64,000 nucleotides of DNA. It comes from Alteromonas naphthalenivorans. GTDB lineage: Bacteria; Pseudomonadota; Gammaproteobacteria; Enterobacterales; Alteromonadaceae. This document shows positions 31,429 to 40,131 of this stretch, in pieces. Below the pieces are notes generated by a model that did no database searches, was not told where the DNA came from, and was given only the letters and a program-made list of their open reading frames with translations. Made by a program: the position numbers and the translations under genes. Location of the stretch: contig NC_015554.1 of NCBI RefSeq assembly GCF_000213655.1, positions 1,612,001 to 1,676,000 on the forward strand, given 5' to 3'. The first letter of the stretch is position 1, and every line of letters begins with the position of its first letter.

Positions 31429-32071
31429 ATCCGACTATGGCCTGTGGGGCTTAGTTTTCATAAATTCGGCCATTTTTATATTTTTTGCATTCAGCTTTGT
31501 AAAACCGCAATCAAAGACCGATTGGAGAAGCTTGGGGGCTTTTTCCGCTTTTATATTTGCTTTGTTCACAGAAATGTATGGGTTTCCACTCACCATCTAT
31601 TTTTTGTCAGGCTGGTTAACAGAGCTTTACCCAAACACAGATTTTTTTGCACATGAAAATGGACATTTGCTCCGAACGATTTTAGGTCTTGAGGGGGATG
31701 CCCATTGGAGCATATTGCACATTATTAGCAATGTACTCATAGTTGCTGGTTTCTTTATTTTATCTTCTGCGTGGAACGTTCTACATCATGCGCAGAAAAA
31801 CCATTCGCTTGCCAATACAGGTTGGTATGCAAGATGTCGCCATCCACAGTATTTAGCTTTTATTATCATAATGTTTGGCTTTTTATTGCAATGGCCCACC
31901 ATCCCGACATTGATCATGTTTCCAATATTGACACTAGTCTATATTCGCTTAGCGAAACGTGAAGAAAAGGCTGCGATAGCCGAATTTGGGGAGCGTTATT
32001 TAGCATACAAAGATAACACGCCTGCTTGGCTCCCTAAATTAAGCAGTTCAAATCTACAATATGGCAATTAA
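31418..32071 (+). CDS. Isoprenylcysteine methyltransferase-like membrane protein
   Basis: A 217-aa multi-pass membrane protein. The C-terminal half matches the ICMT/phospholipid methyltransferase family: NTGWYARCRHPQYLAFIIIM, and EEKAAIAEFGERYLAYKDNTPAW. The RHPQY and terminal E-x-x-x-Y patterns form the S-adenosylmethionine pocket in this family. Bacterial members are common in metal-resistance clusters but their substrate is not established. It overlaps DUF2933. A second relative lies at 48671-49255 under a different promoter type. Confidence 0.82.
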   Translation: MHGESDYGLWGLVFINSAIFIFFAFSFVKPQSKTDWRSLGAFSAFIFALFTEMYGFPLTIYFLSGWLTELYPNTDFFAHENGHLLRTILGLEGDAHWSILHIISNVLIVAGFFILSSAWNVLHHAQKNHSLANTGWYARCRHPQYLAFIIIMFGFLLQWPTIPTLIMFPILTLVYIRLAKREEKAAIAEFGERYLAYKDNTPAWLPKLSSSNLQYGN

Positions 32072-32130
32072 CGTTTTTTGTAAAACGCGATGGTCGAAGG
32101 TATCAATATATTTATAGGCAGGAGAAAACA

Positions 32131-32496
32131 ATGAGTAACAAACATCATAGAGTTGGTGTGAGTGAATTAAATTTAGTAATTCGTCACCTTCGACTGACGG
32201 GTGTGACTGCGGACAATTTAGACCTAATTATCAGAGATATAGATTCAACCATCGGCGTTGATGCAGTGTCTTTTGAAGAGTCATCCAACACGCTTCATAT
32301 TGGTTATGATGCGACGCATTGTGAACTGGATGGCATCGAGAATATAGTTCGAACGCACAGAGCCGACATTTCGGACGATTGGTGGACGCATTTTAAAGAG
32401 GGCTATTATCAATTTGTTGACGAAAATATTCGCGAAAATGCCAAACGTAAGCCATGGAGCTGCCATACAACTGATCAGGGCAAGCGCTCTAAATAA
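32131..32496 (+). CDS. Small soluble protein with HMA-like fold pattern but no CxxC
   Basis: A 121-aa protein. The first 80 residues follow a beta-alpha-beta-beta-alpha-beta pattern like a heavy-metal-associated domain (LVIRHLRLTGVTADNLDLIIRDIDS..., GVDAVSFEESSNTLHIGYD), but the metal-binding CxxC loop is absent. A helical C-terminal tail has one Cys/His pair (WSCHTTD). AGGAGA ribosome site. I do not recognise the family. Position in the copA operon suggests copper handling or protein docking rather than classical metal chaperoning. Confidence 0.6.
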   Translation: MSNKHHRVGVSELNLVIRHLRLTGVTADNLDLIIRDIDSTIGVDAVSFEESSNTLHIGYDATHCELDGIENIVRTHRADISDDWWTHFKEGYYQFVDENIRENAKRKPWSCHTTDQGKRSK

Positions 32497-32548
32497 AAAG
32501 ACTTAAAACATCGTTCAAAACCTTTTTAATCTTAAGGAGACATTATCA

Positions 32549-32764
32549 ATGCAGATTTCTAACAACACGCCAGTTTATCAACCGATTGTGAATGACAAAT
32601 TGGAAAAAAATCATCAAACAGCAGAAGCAGAAGCAGAAACAGAAACGTCCAACTGTAAAAAGAAAGAAGCTGAAGAGAGCGCCATTGCGGAGGCGAATAA
32701 AGTGAATGGTAATAACCAGACCGAGCCGAGTGAAATTAAGCAATCAATATCTGTGAAGGTGTAA
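32549..32764 (+). CDS. Small charged low-complexity protein
   Basis: A 71-aa acidic protein with AEAEAETET and few hydrophobics, likely disordered. It has a very good ribosome site (AAGGAGA at 32534, suitably spaced) and lies last in the copA operon, which is why I keep it. No signal peptide, one cysteine, no family recognised. Confidence 0.5.
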   Translation: MQISNNTPVYQPIVNDKLEKNHQTAEAEAETETSNCKKKEAEESAIAEANKVNGNNQTEPSEIKQSISVKV

Positions 32765-32789
32765 CTAGTAGAGCTCCTATCCACACGTC

Positions 32790-32829
32790 TATCGGACTGA
32801 TTCATTTTTATAGAATGTTCAGGCCGATA
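32790..32829. terminator. Hairpin between convergent genes
   Basis: TATCGGACTGA pairs with TCAGGCCGATA (one mismatch) across an 18-base AT-rich loop. It lies between the end of the copA operon and the end of the permease gene. A bidirectional terminator is likely, although T tracts are short. Confidence 0.5.
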
Positions 32830-32870
32830 AACGTACATTTCCCGCACTATATCCTCAAAGTTTTTTCATT

Positions 32871-34208
32871 CTAGCCATCGTGGGCATGTCCTTCATCGCC
32901 ATCATCTTCGCGCTTATGCCTGAGGAAAAAGCGCTCATAGGCAAAAACGGCAACAATGCCAATGCCAGCAATGATGATAATCTGTAAATCATCACTGCCT
33001 TTGATCCAAATGAATGCGAGAAGAACAACAGCATCTAATATAATTGCGGTGATCACCACCAGTGGGTTTGCTCCAACGTCTTTTCTAAGTACCTTTAATA
33101 CGCCCCAATGAATGATAATATCCATTACTAGGTAAAAAATGGCTCCTAAAGATGCGATCCTTGAAAGATCAAAAAAAGCGGCAAGTAGTCCGGCAGCAAT
33201 TACAGTAAAGACCAAAGTATGCTTTTGAATATTACCGGGCATACCAAAGTGCCGATGGGGGATCAAATTCATATCTGTCAACATTGCCAACATACGCGAA
33301 ACCGCAAAAACGCTGGCTAGTAGACCCGATGCGGTCGCTATTATTGCAATACCCACCGTAAACCAAACACCATACTGTCCGATAGCGGGACGAGCCGCTT
33401 CAGCGAGTGCGTAGTCCTTAGCTGCAACTATCTGTTCGACCGTTAATGTGGAGCCTACGGCATAGCAGACTAATAAATAGATAACCAAACAAATTAATAA
33501 AGACACTATAATTGCTCGCCCAACATTTTTGTTTGGGTCGACCACCTCGTCGCCGCTATTGGTGATAGTTGTAAATCCTTTGTATGCTAAAATCGCCAAT
33601 GCGGTCCCAGCTAAAAATCCACTAGCAGAGGAGTTTGCACTTACATCAGCGCTAGCGGGTTGAAAAGCAAACCCTGCTGCCCAGAGTGCTACAAGGGCGA
33701 AAATTAATATGCCGCCAATTTTCAAAACGGCTGTAACCTTGGATACACTTCCAATTACCTTGTTACCCGCAACATTTACAACAAATGCAAAAATGATGAG
33801 TCCGATAGCTAGTATTGGGACTAATATGCTATTTTCTTGCACATCAAATAACTGAAGGGTGTACGTGCCAAACGTTCGGGCCACCAGACTTTCATTAATA
33901 ATCATTGAAAGTGCCATTAATAATGCGGCACCTCCGGTCACGGCACTTGGTCCATAGGCCTTTTTTAATATCATTGCGATCCCGCCCGCAGATGGATATT
34001 TGTTTGAAACCTTGATGTAACTGTAGGCACTAAATCCACTAATAATGGCGGCTATGATGAATGCCAGCGGGAAAAGCGAACCTGCATATTCCGCGACTTG
34101 ACCGGTGAGCGCAAATATTCCTGCTCCAATCATTACGCCAGTGCCCATCGCTATTGTACCGGTTAAACTTAAGCTTCCTTTTTCATAATCTTCGTTGTGA
34201 GAACTCAT
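32871..34208 (-). CDS. APC-superfamily amino-acid permease
   Basis: A 445-aa protein with about twelve transmembrane segments. The N-terminal GTIAMGTGVMIGAGIFALTGQ is the APC signature, where the backbone of the unwound helix binds the amino-acid carboxylate. Sites like TNSGDEVVDPNKNVGRAI are family-like. The C-terminal tail is His/Asp rich (HKREDDGDEGHAHDG), possibly metal-binding. The substrate is unknown. It lies at the start of a minus-strand copper group, 95 bases from the glutaredoxin fusion. Presence in a metal island is unusual but recurs in such islands. Confidence 0.88.
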   Translation of the reverse strand: MSSHNEDYEKGSLSLTGTIAMGTGVMIGAGIFALTGQVAEYAGSLFPLAFIIAAIISGFSAYSYIKVSNKYPSAGGIAMILKKAYGPSAVTGGAALLMALSMIINESLVARTFGTYTLQLFDVQENSILVPILAIGLIIFAFVVNVAGNKVIGSVSKVTAVLKIGGILIFALVALWAAGFAFQPASADVSANSSASGFLAGTALAILAYKGFTTITNSGDEVVDPNKNVGRAIIVSLLICLVIYLLVCYAVGSTLTVEQIVAAKDYALAEAARPAIGQYGVWFTVGIAIIATASGLLASVFAVSRMLAMLTDMNLIPHRHFGMPGNIQKHTLVFTVIAAGLLAAFFDLSRIASLGAIFYLVMDIIIHWGVLKVLRKDVGANPLVVITAIILDAVVLLAFIWIKGSDDLQIIIIAGIGIVAVFAYERFFLRHKREDDGDEGHAHDG

Positions 34209-34303
34209 TGTAAATATTCCTTAAAATGCGGTTTAAGAAAGACTATTTTGTGGAGACACAAATCTATTTTGTTTTTAAAGCTTTAAATATGTCTCCACCG
34301 TCT

Positions 34304-35044
34304 TTAAATCATTGCGGTTGAGAGCATCCATAACCCTGCGGCAATCATAAAGAGATTTTCTGTGAGTGATACAATGCCAAGCGGTACGTTACTATCACCG
34401 CCCACGCATGCACATTTGAGTTCACGCTTATCAATATACACCGCTTTGAATACTGAAACTGCGCCTACTGTCCCGATAAATAGAGAGACAGGGCCAACGA
34501 GATAACCAGACAGGCCTGCCAGCATTCCGATTCCAGCGAACGCTTCGGCAAAGGGGTAAATGTAGCCGTAGCGTATATTCCTCATAGCGAGTAAGTCATA
34601 GGTGATGAAGGAGTTCGTAAAACTATAGAGATCTTTAAGCTTTTGAATCGCTAGTAAGCTCATGCTAAATGCAACAAATAATTCTATAACTTGAATGAAA
34701 AAATTGCTTTGAACAAAGGCATATGCGATTGCTAGTGCCATTAACAATGCAACTGAAAATATTGCAATGACAGGTGTATAGGTGGTGCCCGTTTGTCCTG
34801 CTTCCCCTAAATCGAAATATTCACGTAGATCGTCATACCCTCCGATTCTTTCTCCATTGATAAACGTTTGAGGGGTTGTTTCTACTTCGTGTTCGTTTTT
34901 GAACTTATCGGTTTCTTCACGACTTGCTAGCTTGTGATCCTCTACTTGATACCCTTCTCGTTTTAGTAGGTCTTTAGATCGCAAGCCATAGGGACAAATG
35001 TGCTCATCTGTATGCATTCGATATAATTTTGCTCTTAATTCCAT
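34304..35044 (-). CDS. Glutaredoxin-MauE/DoxX fusion membrane protein
   Basis: A 246-aa two-part protein. Residues 1-80 are a glutaredoxin: active-site CPYG (single Cys at about residue 17), TPQTFING with the cis-Pro, and GGYDDLREYF. Residues about 90-245 have four membrane segments of the MauE/DoxX type with two extra cysteines (KCACVGG). MauE-like proteins assist disulfide handling. The fusion suggests thiol transfer from a cytoplasmic glutaredoxin domain to a membrane redox partner, perhaps protecting against copper-induced disulfide stress. AGGAGA precedes the start. It belongs to the minus-strand copper operon. Confidence 0.8.
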   Translation of the reverse strand: MELRAKLYRMHTDEHICPYGLRSKDLLKREGYQVEDHKLASREETDKFKNEHEVETTPQTFINGERIGGYDDLREYFDLGEAGQTGTTYTPVIAIFSVALLMALAIAYAFVQSNFFIQVIELFVAFSMSLLAIQKLKDLYSFTNSFITYDLLAMRNIRYGYIYPFAEAFAGIGMLAGLSGYLVGPVSLFIGTVGAVSVFKAVYIDKRELKCACVGGDSNVPLGIVSLTENLFMIAAGLWMLSTAMI

Positions 35045-35090
35045 GGTTTTCTCCTAACTATAAGTAATTTGTAATTTTTCAATGGCGTGT

Positions 35091-35603
35091 CTATTTTTGA
35101 CCGAAATCCGGTACTTGACGACTTTCAACTTCAGCTTCAGTTTTTACTTGACCATTCTTCTCTATGTCCTCTAATAACCATTTCATTTCCTTGATCTCTC
35201 GCTCTTGCGCCGCAATGATTTCGTTTGCTAGCTTGAGGACTCGCTTATCTGAGATATTGGCTCGCTCGCTAGTTAAAATCGCAATAGAGTGATGCGGTAT
35301 CATTGCTTTCATCCACGCTTCATCAGCGATGGTTGATTGAGAGCGGACTAAGTACAGTGAGATCACGAAGATGAGTCCGCTACCTAGCAAAATTGTCCAA
35401 TTCTTGGCTTTGTTCTCATACATGTTAAGCATGAATAGCAACATAATGATTGCCATTATTGAGCCCATGTAGATAGCCATGTAAAACCGCGTCTCGCTAA
35501 AAAAAATGTGGTCAAATGCATATGTATTGAAATACATCATTAACAGCATGGCCGCAGTTGATGTAAAGATCATTGCTAAAAATTTTGTATATTTAGTCAT
35601 CAC
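35091..35603 (-). CDS. DUF305 membrane protein
   Basis: A 170-aa protein with three N-terminal hydrophobic segments (about 8-28, 40-60, 68-88) and a C-terminal DUF305 domain containing MIPHHSIAILTSERA and EIIAAQEREIKEMKWLL. DUF305 is a ferritin-like helical domain with a conserved HH; cyanobacterial CopM belongs here and binds copper in the periplasm. It sits 18 bases upstream of nothing on this strand except the channel-like gene before it, so it is in one operon with the preceding copper genes. Confidence 0.85.
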   Translation of the reverse strand: MMTKYTKFLAMIFTSTAAMLLMMYFNTYAFDHIFFSETRFYMAIYMGSIMAIIMLLFMLNMYENKAKNWTILLGSGLIFVISLYLVRSQSTIADEAWMKAMIPHHSIAILTSERANISDKRVLKLANEIIAAQEREIKEMKWLLEDIEKNGQVKTEAEVESRQVPDFGQK

Positions 35604-35621
35604 GTTATCCTGTCAGTCCTT

Positions 35622-36038
35622 TTAGGACTGATTCATTGTTTTAAATATTAGAGAGGCTGAACAGCTAACAAGCAAAAAGCCCGTCATTGCCTCCAAACCT
35701 GATAAGAAAATTAAATGCCCAATTGGCTCTAGTTGAGCTAGTCCTAAGGTGGTTAAGTTAATGAGTGAGAAGTAATAAATTTCAGTAAAATAAAGAGAAC
35801 TTGATCCCTGCAAATCGCCTAGACCGATCTCTATAGATAACAGAAACCCTACGGCGAACCAAAAGGCAGCTATCAACTGGCTAAAGGTTATGCCATAAAC
35901 TACTGCAATGAGCTTTAAGTATGCAGAAAGGTCTGAGCTAACAACGTAATTTTTTAACGCTCTGAGGCTTAAAAAATGACTCGTCGTAGCGAGGCCTATT
36001 GCGACTAAAGCTATCATCAACTGAATAATTACTTCCAT
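35622..36038 (-). CDS. Small membrane protein with two-helix ion-channel pattern
   Basis: A 138-aa membrane protein. I chose ATG 36038 (AAGGAGC just upstream) over a longer frame. Segments at about 5-25, 45-70, 75-85 and 105-130 surround a pore-like loop (YFSLINLTTLGLAQLEPIGHLI), similar to Ion_trans_2 channels, though the potassium filter GYG is replaced. Such genes are found in metal islands, with no known ion. It is in the minus-strand operon between pcoB and DUF305. Confidence 0.65.
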   Translation of the reverse strand: MEVIIQLMIALVAIGLATTSHFLSLRALKNYVVSSDLSAYLKLIAVVYGITFSQLIAAFWFAVGFLLSIEIGLGDLQGSSSLYFTEIYYFSLINLTTLGLAQLEPIGHLIFLSGLEAMTGFLLVSCSASLIFKTMNQS

Positions 36039-36060
36039 TGATTGCTCCTTTTTAAAGCAC

Positions 36061-36810
36061 TTAAAACCAGAATCGAGCACCCACCACGAAACCAGTTTCA
36101 CTTACCGACTCACCCTTGTTTCGAGCAATATCAGCGCTATTACCGAGACTCCGACTCCAATAAAAGCCTGCGTATGGTGCAAACTCTCTTGCAAACTCAT
36201 AGCGATATCGCAAACCTAAGCGTATCGAATTGAAGCCAGAGGGGCGGTCAAACCTTTCAGATTCTGAAAGCGAACCAGCAAGGGCAAGTCTCGGTTGTAA
36301 GAATGACGTTTGGGTTACTCTTATTTCATATTCGGCTTCTACTGAGAAACTGACATCACCATCCTCATTAATCACAATGGAGTTATCCATTTCGAATTGA
36401 TAAGGAGCAACCCCATACAAGCTAATGACGGCATAGTTCTCCATACTCGTATCGCTACTTAGCAGTCCTCTTGTGCCAATACCGGCTTGAAATTCCCAAA
36501 ATGGCGCAATTAATTTACTAGCAAGAAGCTCAGCTCGCTCTAAATCTGTTGGTTCGCCATCATCTTGCTTGTTTTCGCCTTCATTTTTGAAGTAAAGGCG
36601 ATAGGTATCACCGCCGTACCATCCGATCATGTCCCACACTCCGATGTTCTCTTCATCGTTTGTGCGTGTATATTCAAAACGGTCAAATAAAATCATGCCC
36701 GTGTTGTACTGTTCGACTGGTTTCGGCCAATCTGATGGAATCTCTTGCGCATTAGACGATGCGCAAAGACCAATTAGTAAAGTACTGAAAATTTTAGACG
36801 TGTTTTTCAT
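36061..36810 (-). CDS. pcoB: Outer-membrane copper resistance protein PcoB/CopB
   Basis: A 249-aa beta-barrel protein. ATG 36810 gives a signal peptide (MKNTSKIFSTLLIGLCASSNAQ); the longer open frame overlaps the oxidase gene and is not needed. The CopB family pattern is clear: FDRFEYTRTNDEENIGVWDMIGWYGGD (positions about 45-71), YSLGVAPY-like and AGFYWSRSLGNSADIARNKGE near the end. The last residue is Phe, as in outer-membrane barrels. The N-terminal Met-rich domain of CopB is missing. It follows the multicopper oxidase by 10 bases, the usual CopA-CopB order. Confidence 0.92.
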   Translation of the reverse strand: MKNTSKIFSTLLIGLCASSNAQEIPSDWPKPVEQYNTGMILFDRFEYTRTNDEENIGVWDMIGWYGGDTYRLYFKNEGENKQDDGEPTDLERAELLASKLIAPFWEFQAGIGTRGLLSSDTSMENYAVISLYGVAPYQFEMDNSIVINEDGDVSFSVEAEYEIRVTQTSFLQPRLALAGSLSESERFDRPSGFNSIRLGLRYRYEFAREFAPYAGFYWSRSLGNSADIARNKGESVSETGFVVGARFWF

Positions 36811-36820
36811 ATAATTTCCC

Positions 36821-38641
36821 CTACGAGACTGATACGATTCTGAACATGCCCGCATCCATGTGATAGAGCAGGTGACAATGGAATGCCCAATTTCCGGGGG
36901 CATCTGCGCTTATCAAGAGCGACACTTTTTCGCTGGGTTTTAAACTTATCGTATGTTTTCGGGGGGGCGGATAATTCCCGTTTTCTAACTCCATCCACAT
37001 ACCGTGCAAGTGGATTGGATGGTTCATCATAGAATCGTTCACTAAAATCAAACGAATTCGTTCGCCATACCTAAAATGAATAGGGCCATCGACTTCGTTA
37101 AATTTGAGTCCATCAAACGACCACATATAACGTTCCATATTGCCAGTAAGATGTAATTCAATAGTTTGGGTCGGCTCTCTGGTGTCGGGCCATTCCTCAG
37201 CGCCGGTCAAGTCGCTGTATAATAGTACCCGATGTTTTGCGTCCTCTAAGCCAATGCCTGGCTCATCAAGTCGACTGGTAGGGTTTGTTGCAAGCATACT
37301 TGCACCGGGTCCATGACCCTCCTCATCATGCTCTATATTAATATTATCTACCGGGAGCGCTCGCGTATGCATCGATGAATGGTCATTCATTGTGTCCATT
37401 GATGACTCAGAAGACCCCTCTTTATTCATTGGCTTATTAGATTGCTTGTTCATGCCTTCCATCCCGGCCATATCTGAATTCATCCCCATGGCCGCCATGC
37501 CACGCTCTGGCATTTCACGCAATGTTGGCACAGGCGCTTCTTTTCCAAGTTCAGTACTGAGCGTTCCACGAACGAAGCCACTTCTGTCCATGCTTTCTGC
37601 AAAAAGAGTGTATGTAGTCGTGCCGATTGGCCTTACAATGACGTCATAGGTTTCAGCAACCGCAATTCGAAGTTCATCGACTTTAACGGGTTTTATTGGT
37701 TGTCCATCAGCAGCCACTACCGTCATTTCGAGGCCCGGAATACGAAAATCAAAATACGTCATGGCGGAGCCATTTATGAGCCTTAATCGAATGCTTTCAT
37801 TGGGCTTATAGAGCGCGGTCCAGTTGGTTTGAGCATCTCTGCCATTCATTAAATATGTATATGTGGAGCCTGTTACATCGAGAATATCTCTGGGATTCAT
37901 CCGCATATTGGCCCACATAGCTCTTTCTTTTACTGTATTAACAAAACCTTGCTTTTTAATATCGTTAACAGTGTCGCTTATGGTGCGTTGTTGATAGTTG
38001 TAGTAACCCTCTGCCACTTTCAAATGCCTGAACACATCGTGTGGATCTTCAAAGGTCCAATCGCTTAACTGAATGACATGCTCCCTGTCTGCACCTATGT
38101 CACCGTCGGAAGGGTCAATGATGACCGGGCCTAAGTGCCCCAGTTGCTCTTGCAGTCCCGAGTGGCTGTGATACCAATAGGTGCCGTTTTGTTTTATATC
38201 AAATTCATAGGTAAACGTAGAGCTCGGGTCGATACCAGGAAATGAAACGCCAGGTACTCCATCCATGTTAAATGGGAGAATAAAACCATGCCAATGAATA
38301 GACGTGCTGTCTGGTAATTCGTTGGTAACATGAATCTTAACTTGCTGACCTTCTCTTAACCGGAGCAATGGGCCAGGTGATATGTCGTTGATGGTAATAG
38401 GGCTTGCAACATCGCCGGCAATTTTCTTTTGCTGGCGAGAAATAGTCATGTTGATGTTTTTCCCACTTACTACTGCATCCCCGTAGTTTACCTCTGCAAT
38501 ACTGTTGTCATTTTTGCTATTGCTATAACCCTCTGCGAAAGCCCAAGGTGCTCTCATCTGACCTAGCAGGGCAAAGCCACCAGTGGCATAAGCCGCGTTT
38601 CTCAAAAAAATGCGCCTATGTTGCTTCATTCGATTATTCAT
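36821..38641 (-). CDS. pcoA: Multicopper oxidase CopA/PcoA type
   Basis: A 606-aa periplasmic oxidase. The N-terminus RRIFLRNAAYATGGFALLG is a Tat-type signal (RRxFL). Copper-ligand motifs are intact: SIHWHGF (about 113), YWYHSHSG (about 157), HPIHLHGM (about 542) and HCHLLYHMDAGM (about 587, with T1 Cys). A Met/Gly/Asn-rich insertion (MGMNSDMAGMEGMNKQ...) at about residues 385-425 resembles CopA Met repeats that bind Cu(I). It oxidises Cu(I) and may sequester copper outside the cytoplasm. It is read with pcoB downstream and a CopL-like gene upstream. Confidence 0.95.
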   Translation of the reverse strand: MNNRMKQHRRIFLRNAAYATGGFALLGQMRAPWAFAEGYSNSKNDNSIAEVNYGDAVVSGKNINMTISRQQKKIAGDVASPITINDISPGPLLRLREGQQVKIHVTNELPDSTSIHWHGFILPFNMDGVPGVSFPGIDPSSTFTYEFDIKQNGTYWYHSHSGLQEQLGHLGPVIIDPSDGDIGADREHVIQLSDWTFEDPHDVFRHLKVAEGYYNYQQRTISDTVNDIKKQGFVNTVKERAMWANMRMNPRDILDVTGSTYTYLMNGRDAQTNWTALYKPNESIRLRLINGSAMTYFDFRIPGLEMTVVAADGQPIKPVKVDELRIAVAETYDVIVRPIGTTTYTLFAESMDRSGFVRGTLSTELGKEAPVPTLREMPERGMAAMGMNSDMAGMEGMNKQSNKPMNKEGSSESSMDTMNDHSSMHTRALPVDNINIEHDEEGHGPGASMLATNPTSRLDEPGIGLEDAKHRVLLYSDLTGAEEWPDTREPTQTIELHLTGNMERYMWSFDGLKFNEVDGPIHFRYGERIRLILVNDSMMNHPIHLHGMWMELENGNYPPPRKHTISLKPSEKVSLLISADAPGNWAFHCHLLYHMDAGMFRIVSVS

Positions 38642-38720
38642 AAGAACCTCACTTCTTTAGCGATATGTGCGATACGCTGCACTGTTTACATGTTTGTAAG
38701 GTAGTAACCTGACAAACTGC

Positions 38721-39137
38721 TTAAGAATTGTAGTTGAGTTTAGGCGGCCTCAGGAGGCTAAACCCCGAGTAGAAATGATAAAAATTGAAGAAATAAAAGT
38801 TTGAAAAAGATGGTGCATTGATTGATTTCAAAACAGGTGCAACCATTGATGAAAGGTTAGAGCACGAGCCTAATTTACACTCACAAACACCGTCACAACA
38901 CTTACCGTCGCACTCTGTGTGATTTTGATGTTCCGAATGTTCCGAATGTTGCGTATTGTCAAATTGATGTTGAGTCGCTACAGACTCAATGAAATTGGCA
39001 GTTGCATCATTTTTGTTTGAAGGCTCACATGCAACACTAGACAATGATAAAACAAGCAAAGCAAGGCACGCAGCGCATTTTACAAATGCACCAAGTAGTT
39101 CTTTGTCTATTTTATTTGCGTTCATAATGTTGCTCAA
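38721..39137 (-). CDS. CopL-like His/Cys-rich small protein
   Basis: A 138-aa protein, start uncertain between TTG 39137 and ATG 39125. It has a hydrophobic segment with a Cys at its end (LALLVLSLSSVAC, possibly a lipobox), a His-rich section (TQHSEHSEHQNHTECDGKCCDGVCECK) and a C-terminal LLRPPK motif. It is the second member of the CopL-like trio in this window and lies just upstream of the multicopper oxidase, the typical CopL position. A role as a metal-responsive leader protein is inferred from the family. Confidence 0.65.
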   Translation of the reverse strand: MSNIMNANKIDKELLGAFVKCAACLALLVLSLSSVACEPSNKNDATANFIESVATQHQFDNTQHSEHSEHQNHTECDGKCCDGVCECKLGSCSNLSSMVAPVLKSINAPSFSNFYFFNFYHFYSGFSLLRPPKLNYNS

Positions 39138-39574
39138 ACCCCGTCAATATCGGGTAAAAAGTTCACATATGTAGGTAAATAATGCAATCAACCTTACAGA
39201 AATAAAAAATCGCTCTTCTACAACAAATCAAGTCAAAACGCCCTAGTTCTTGGGAAGTAGAGCACAACTTAATGTCCATATAGTCACTCTCTCCTAGTCT
39301 TATTTGAGAGTAGTGCAAAAAGCAGTCCGACTATGACTAGTCAAGCCTAGATGAGAGTTTTAGCCTCTTTCTTAATTGAAATAAGCGAATAAGTGGTGAC
39401 GTTTTCATGGCTTAATTTTTAATTTAAAGTGACCCAACGTGAAACGACACATAAACGAGCGGATCTGACAAATTTGTAATGCAACTGTAATCTAGCCGTT
39501 ATGATTTTAAGCGGTATTTAATTTAAATTTCTGTCTGGAGCCTTTTTAATCTGTGCGGGATATCGAGAGTTAGT
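39138..39574. other. Divergent regulatory gap
   Basis: No gene seen in 437 bases. The right half holds the fourth GTAAT-repeat site at 39476, suited to the rightward gene at 39575. The promoter for the leftward copper oxidase unit must also be here, but I cannot mark it. Confidence 0.5.
39476..39502 (+). promoter_or_regulatory. Candidate CusR/CopR operator, copy 4
   Basis: GTAAT at 39476 and 39487 (11-base period), followed by GCCGTTATG. It is the most divergent of the four sites, since the distal motif is two bases closer. Confidence 0.5.
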
Positions 39575-40030
39575 ATGAAAATAGAAAGTGTAAGAGATAT
39601 TTTAGAGTGGACCATGGATTTCCATAAACAACTAGCAAGCTGCCTCACGCATTGCGAACCAAATAATTCTGAGCGCTCAAAAATGGCAATGCAATACTTG
39701 ATTGCTCATGAGGAGCATTTAGCAGCGCTTATTAAATCATTTTCAGTGAAAGCGGAATCTGGAGAGTTGGAAACGCTCTTTATAGAATATTTGGAAAAGA
39801 ATCCAATAGTTTTACACGAACATTGCGACGGCGCATTTGAACAAAAGGCAGACTCAGAGATTGCAGCAATCGTAATTGAACAACATCAAGAAGTGATAGC
39901 ACTTTATTCTTATCTAAGAGAGCAGGCTGTAATCCCTCATCATAAAGAACTTTTGGACAACTTACTGGCACTGGAAAATCAAGAAATTGTGCGGATGGCT
40001 CAAGGATTAAATAGATTTCAGGATATTTAA
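39575..40030 (+). CDS. Hemerythrin- or ferritin-like four-helix protein
   Basis: A 151-aa all-helical protein. Histidines and acidic residues recur in a spacing suggestive of a four-helix metal site: ILEWTMDFHKQLA, LIAHEEHLAALI, VLHEHCDGAF, IEQHQEVIALY and ALENQEIVRMAQ. I cannot assign the exact family. It follows the fourth GTAAT-repeat site, so it may bind or detoxify metal or react to oxidative stress. It reads rightward, away from the copper oxidase unit, and ends about 100 bases before the convergent MerR-type gene. Confidence 0.6.
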   Translation: MKIESVRDILEWTMDFHKQLASCLTHCEPNNSERSKMAMQYLIAHEEHLAALIKSFSVKAESGELETLFIEYLEKNPIVLHEHCDGAFEQKADSEIAAIVIEQHQEVIALYSYLREQAVIPHHKELLDNLLALENQEIVRMAQGLNRFQDI

Positions 40031-40103
40031 CTTTATAACCCAATCGGTAAAACTAGCGTTTCATTGGAAATACTATTTATTGTGAGGCAACAACTTGTTA
40101 TAC

Positions 40104-40119
40104 CGTTCGCTAGCGAACG
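40104..40119. repeat. 16-base perfect palindrome
   Basis: CGTTCGCTAGCGAACG lies between the convergent ends of the helical protein and the MerR-type gene. It has no T tract, so it is not a classical terminator. Confidence 0.6.
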
Positions 40120-40131
40120 AGTCATTGAGGC

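Noticed and set aside
36811..36903. Longer pcoB reading frame starting at 36903
   Set aside because: It overlaps the multicopper oxidase, and the signal peptide and ribosome site support ATG 36810.
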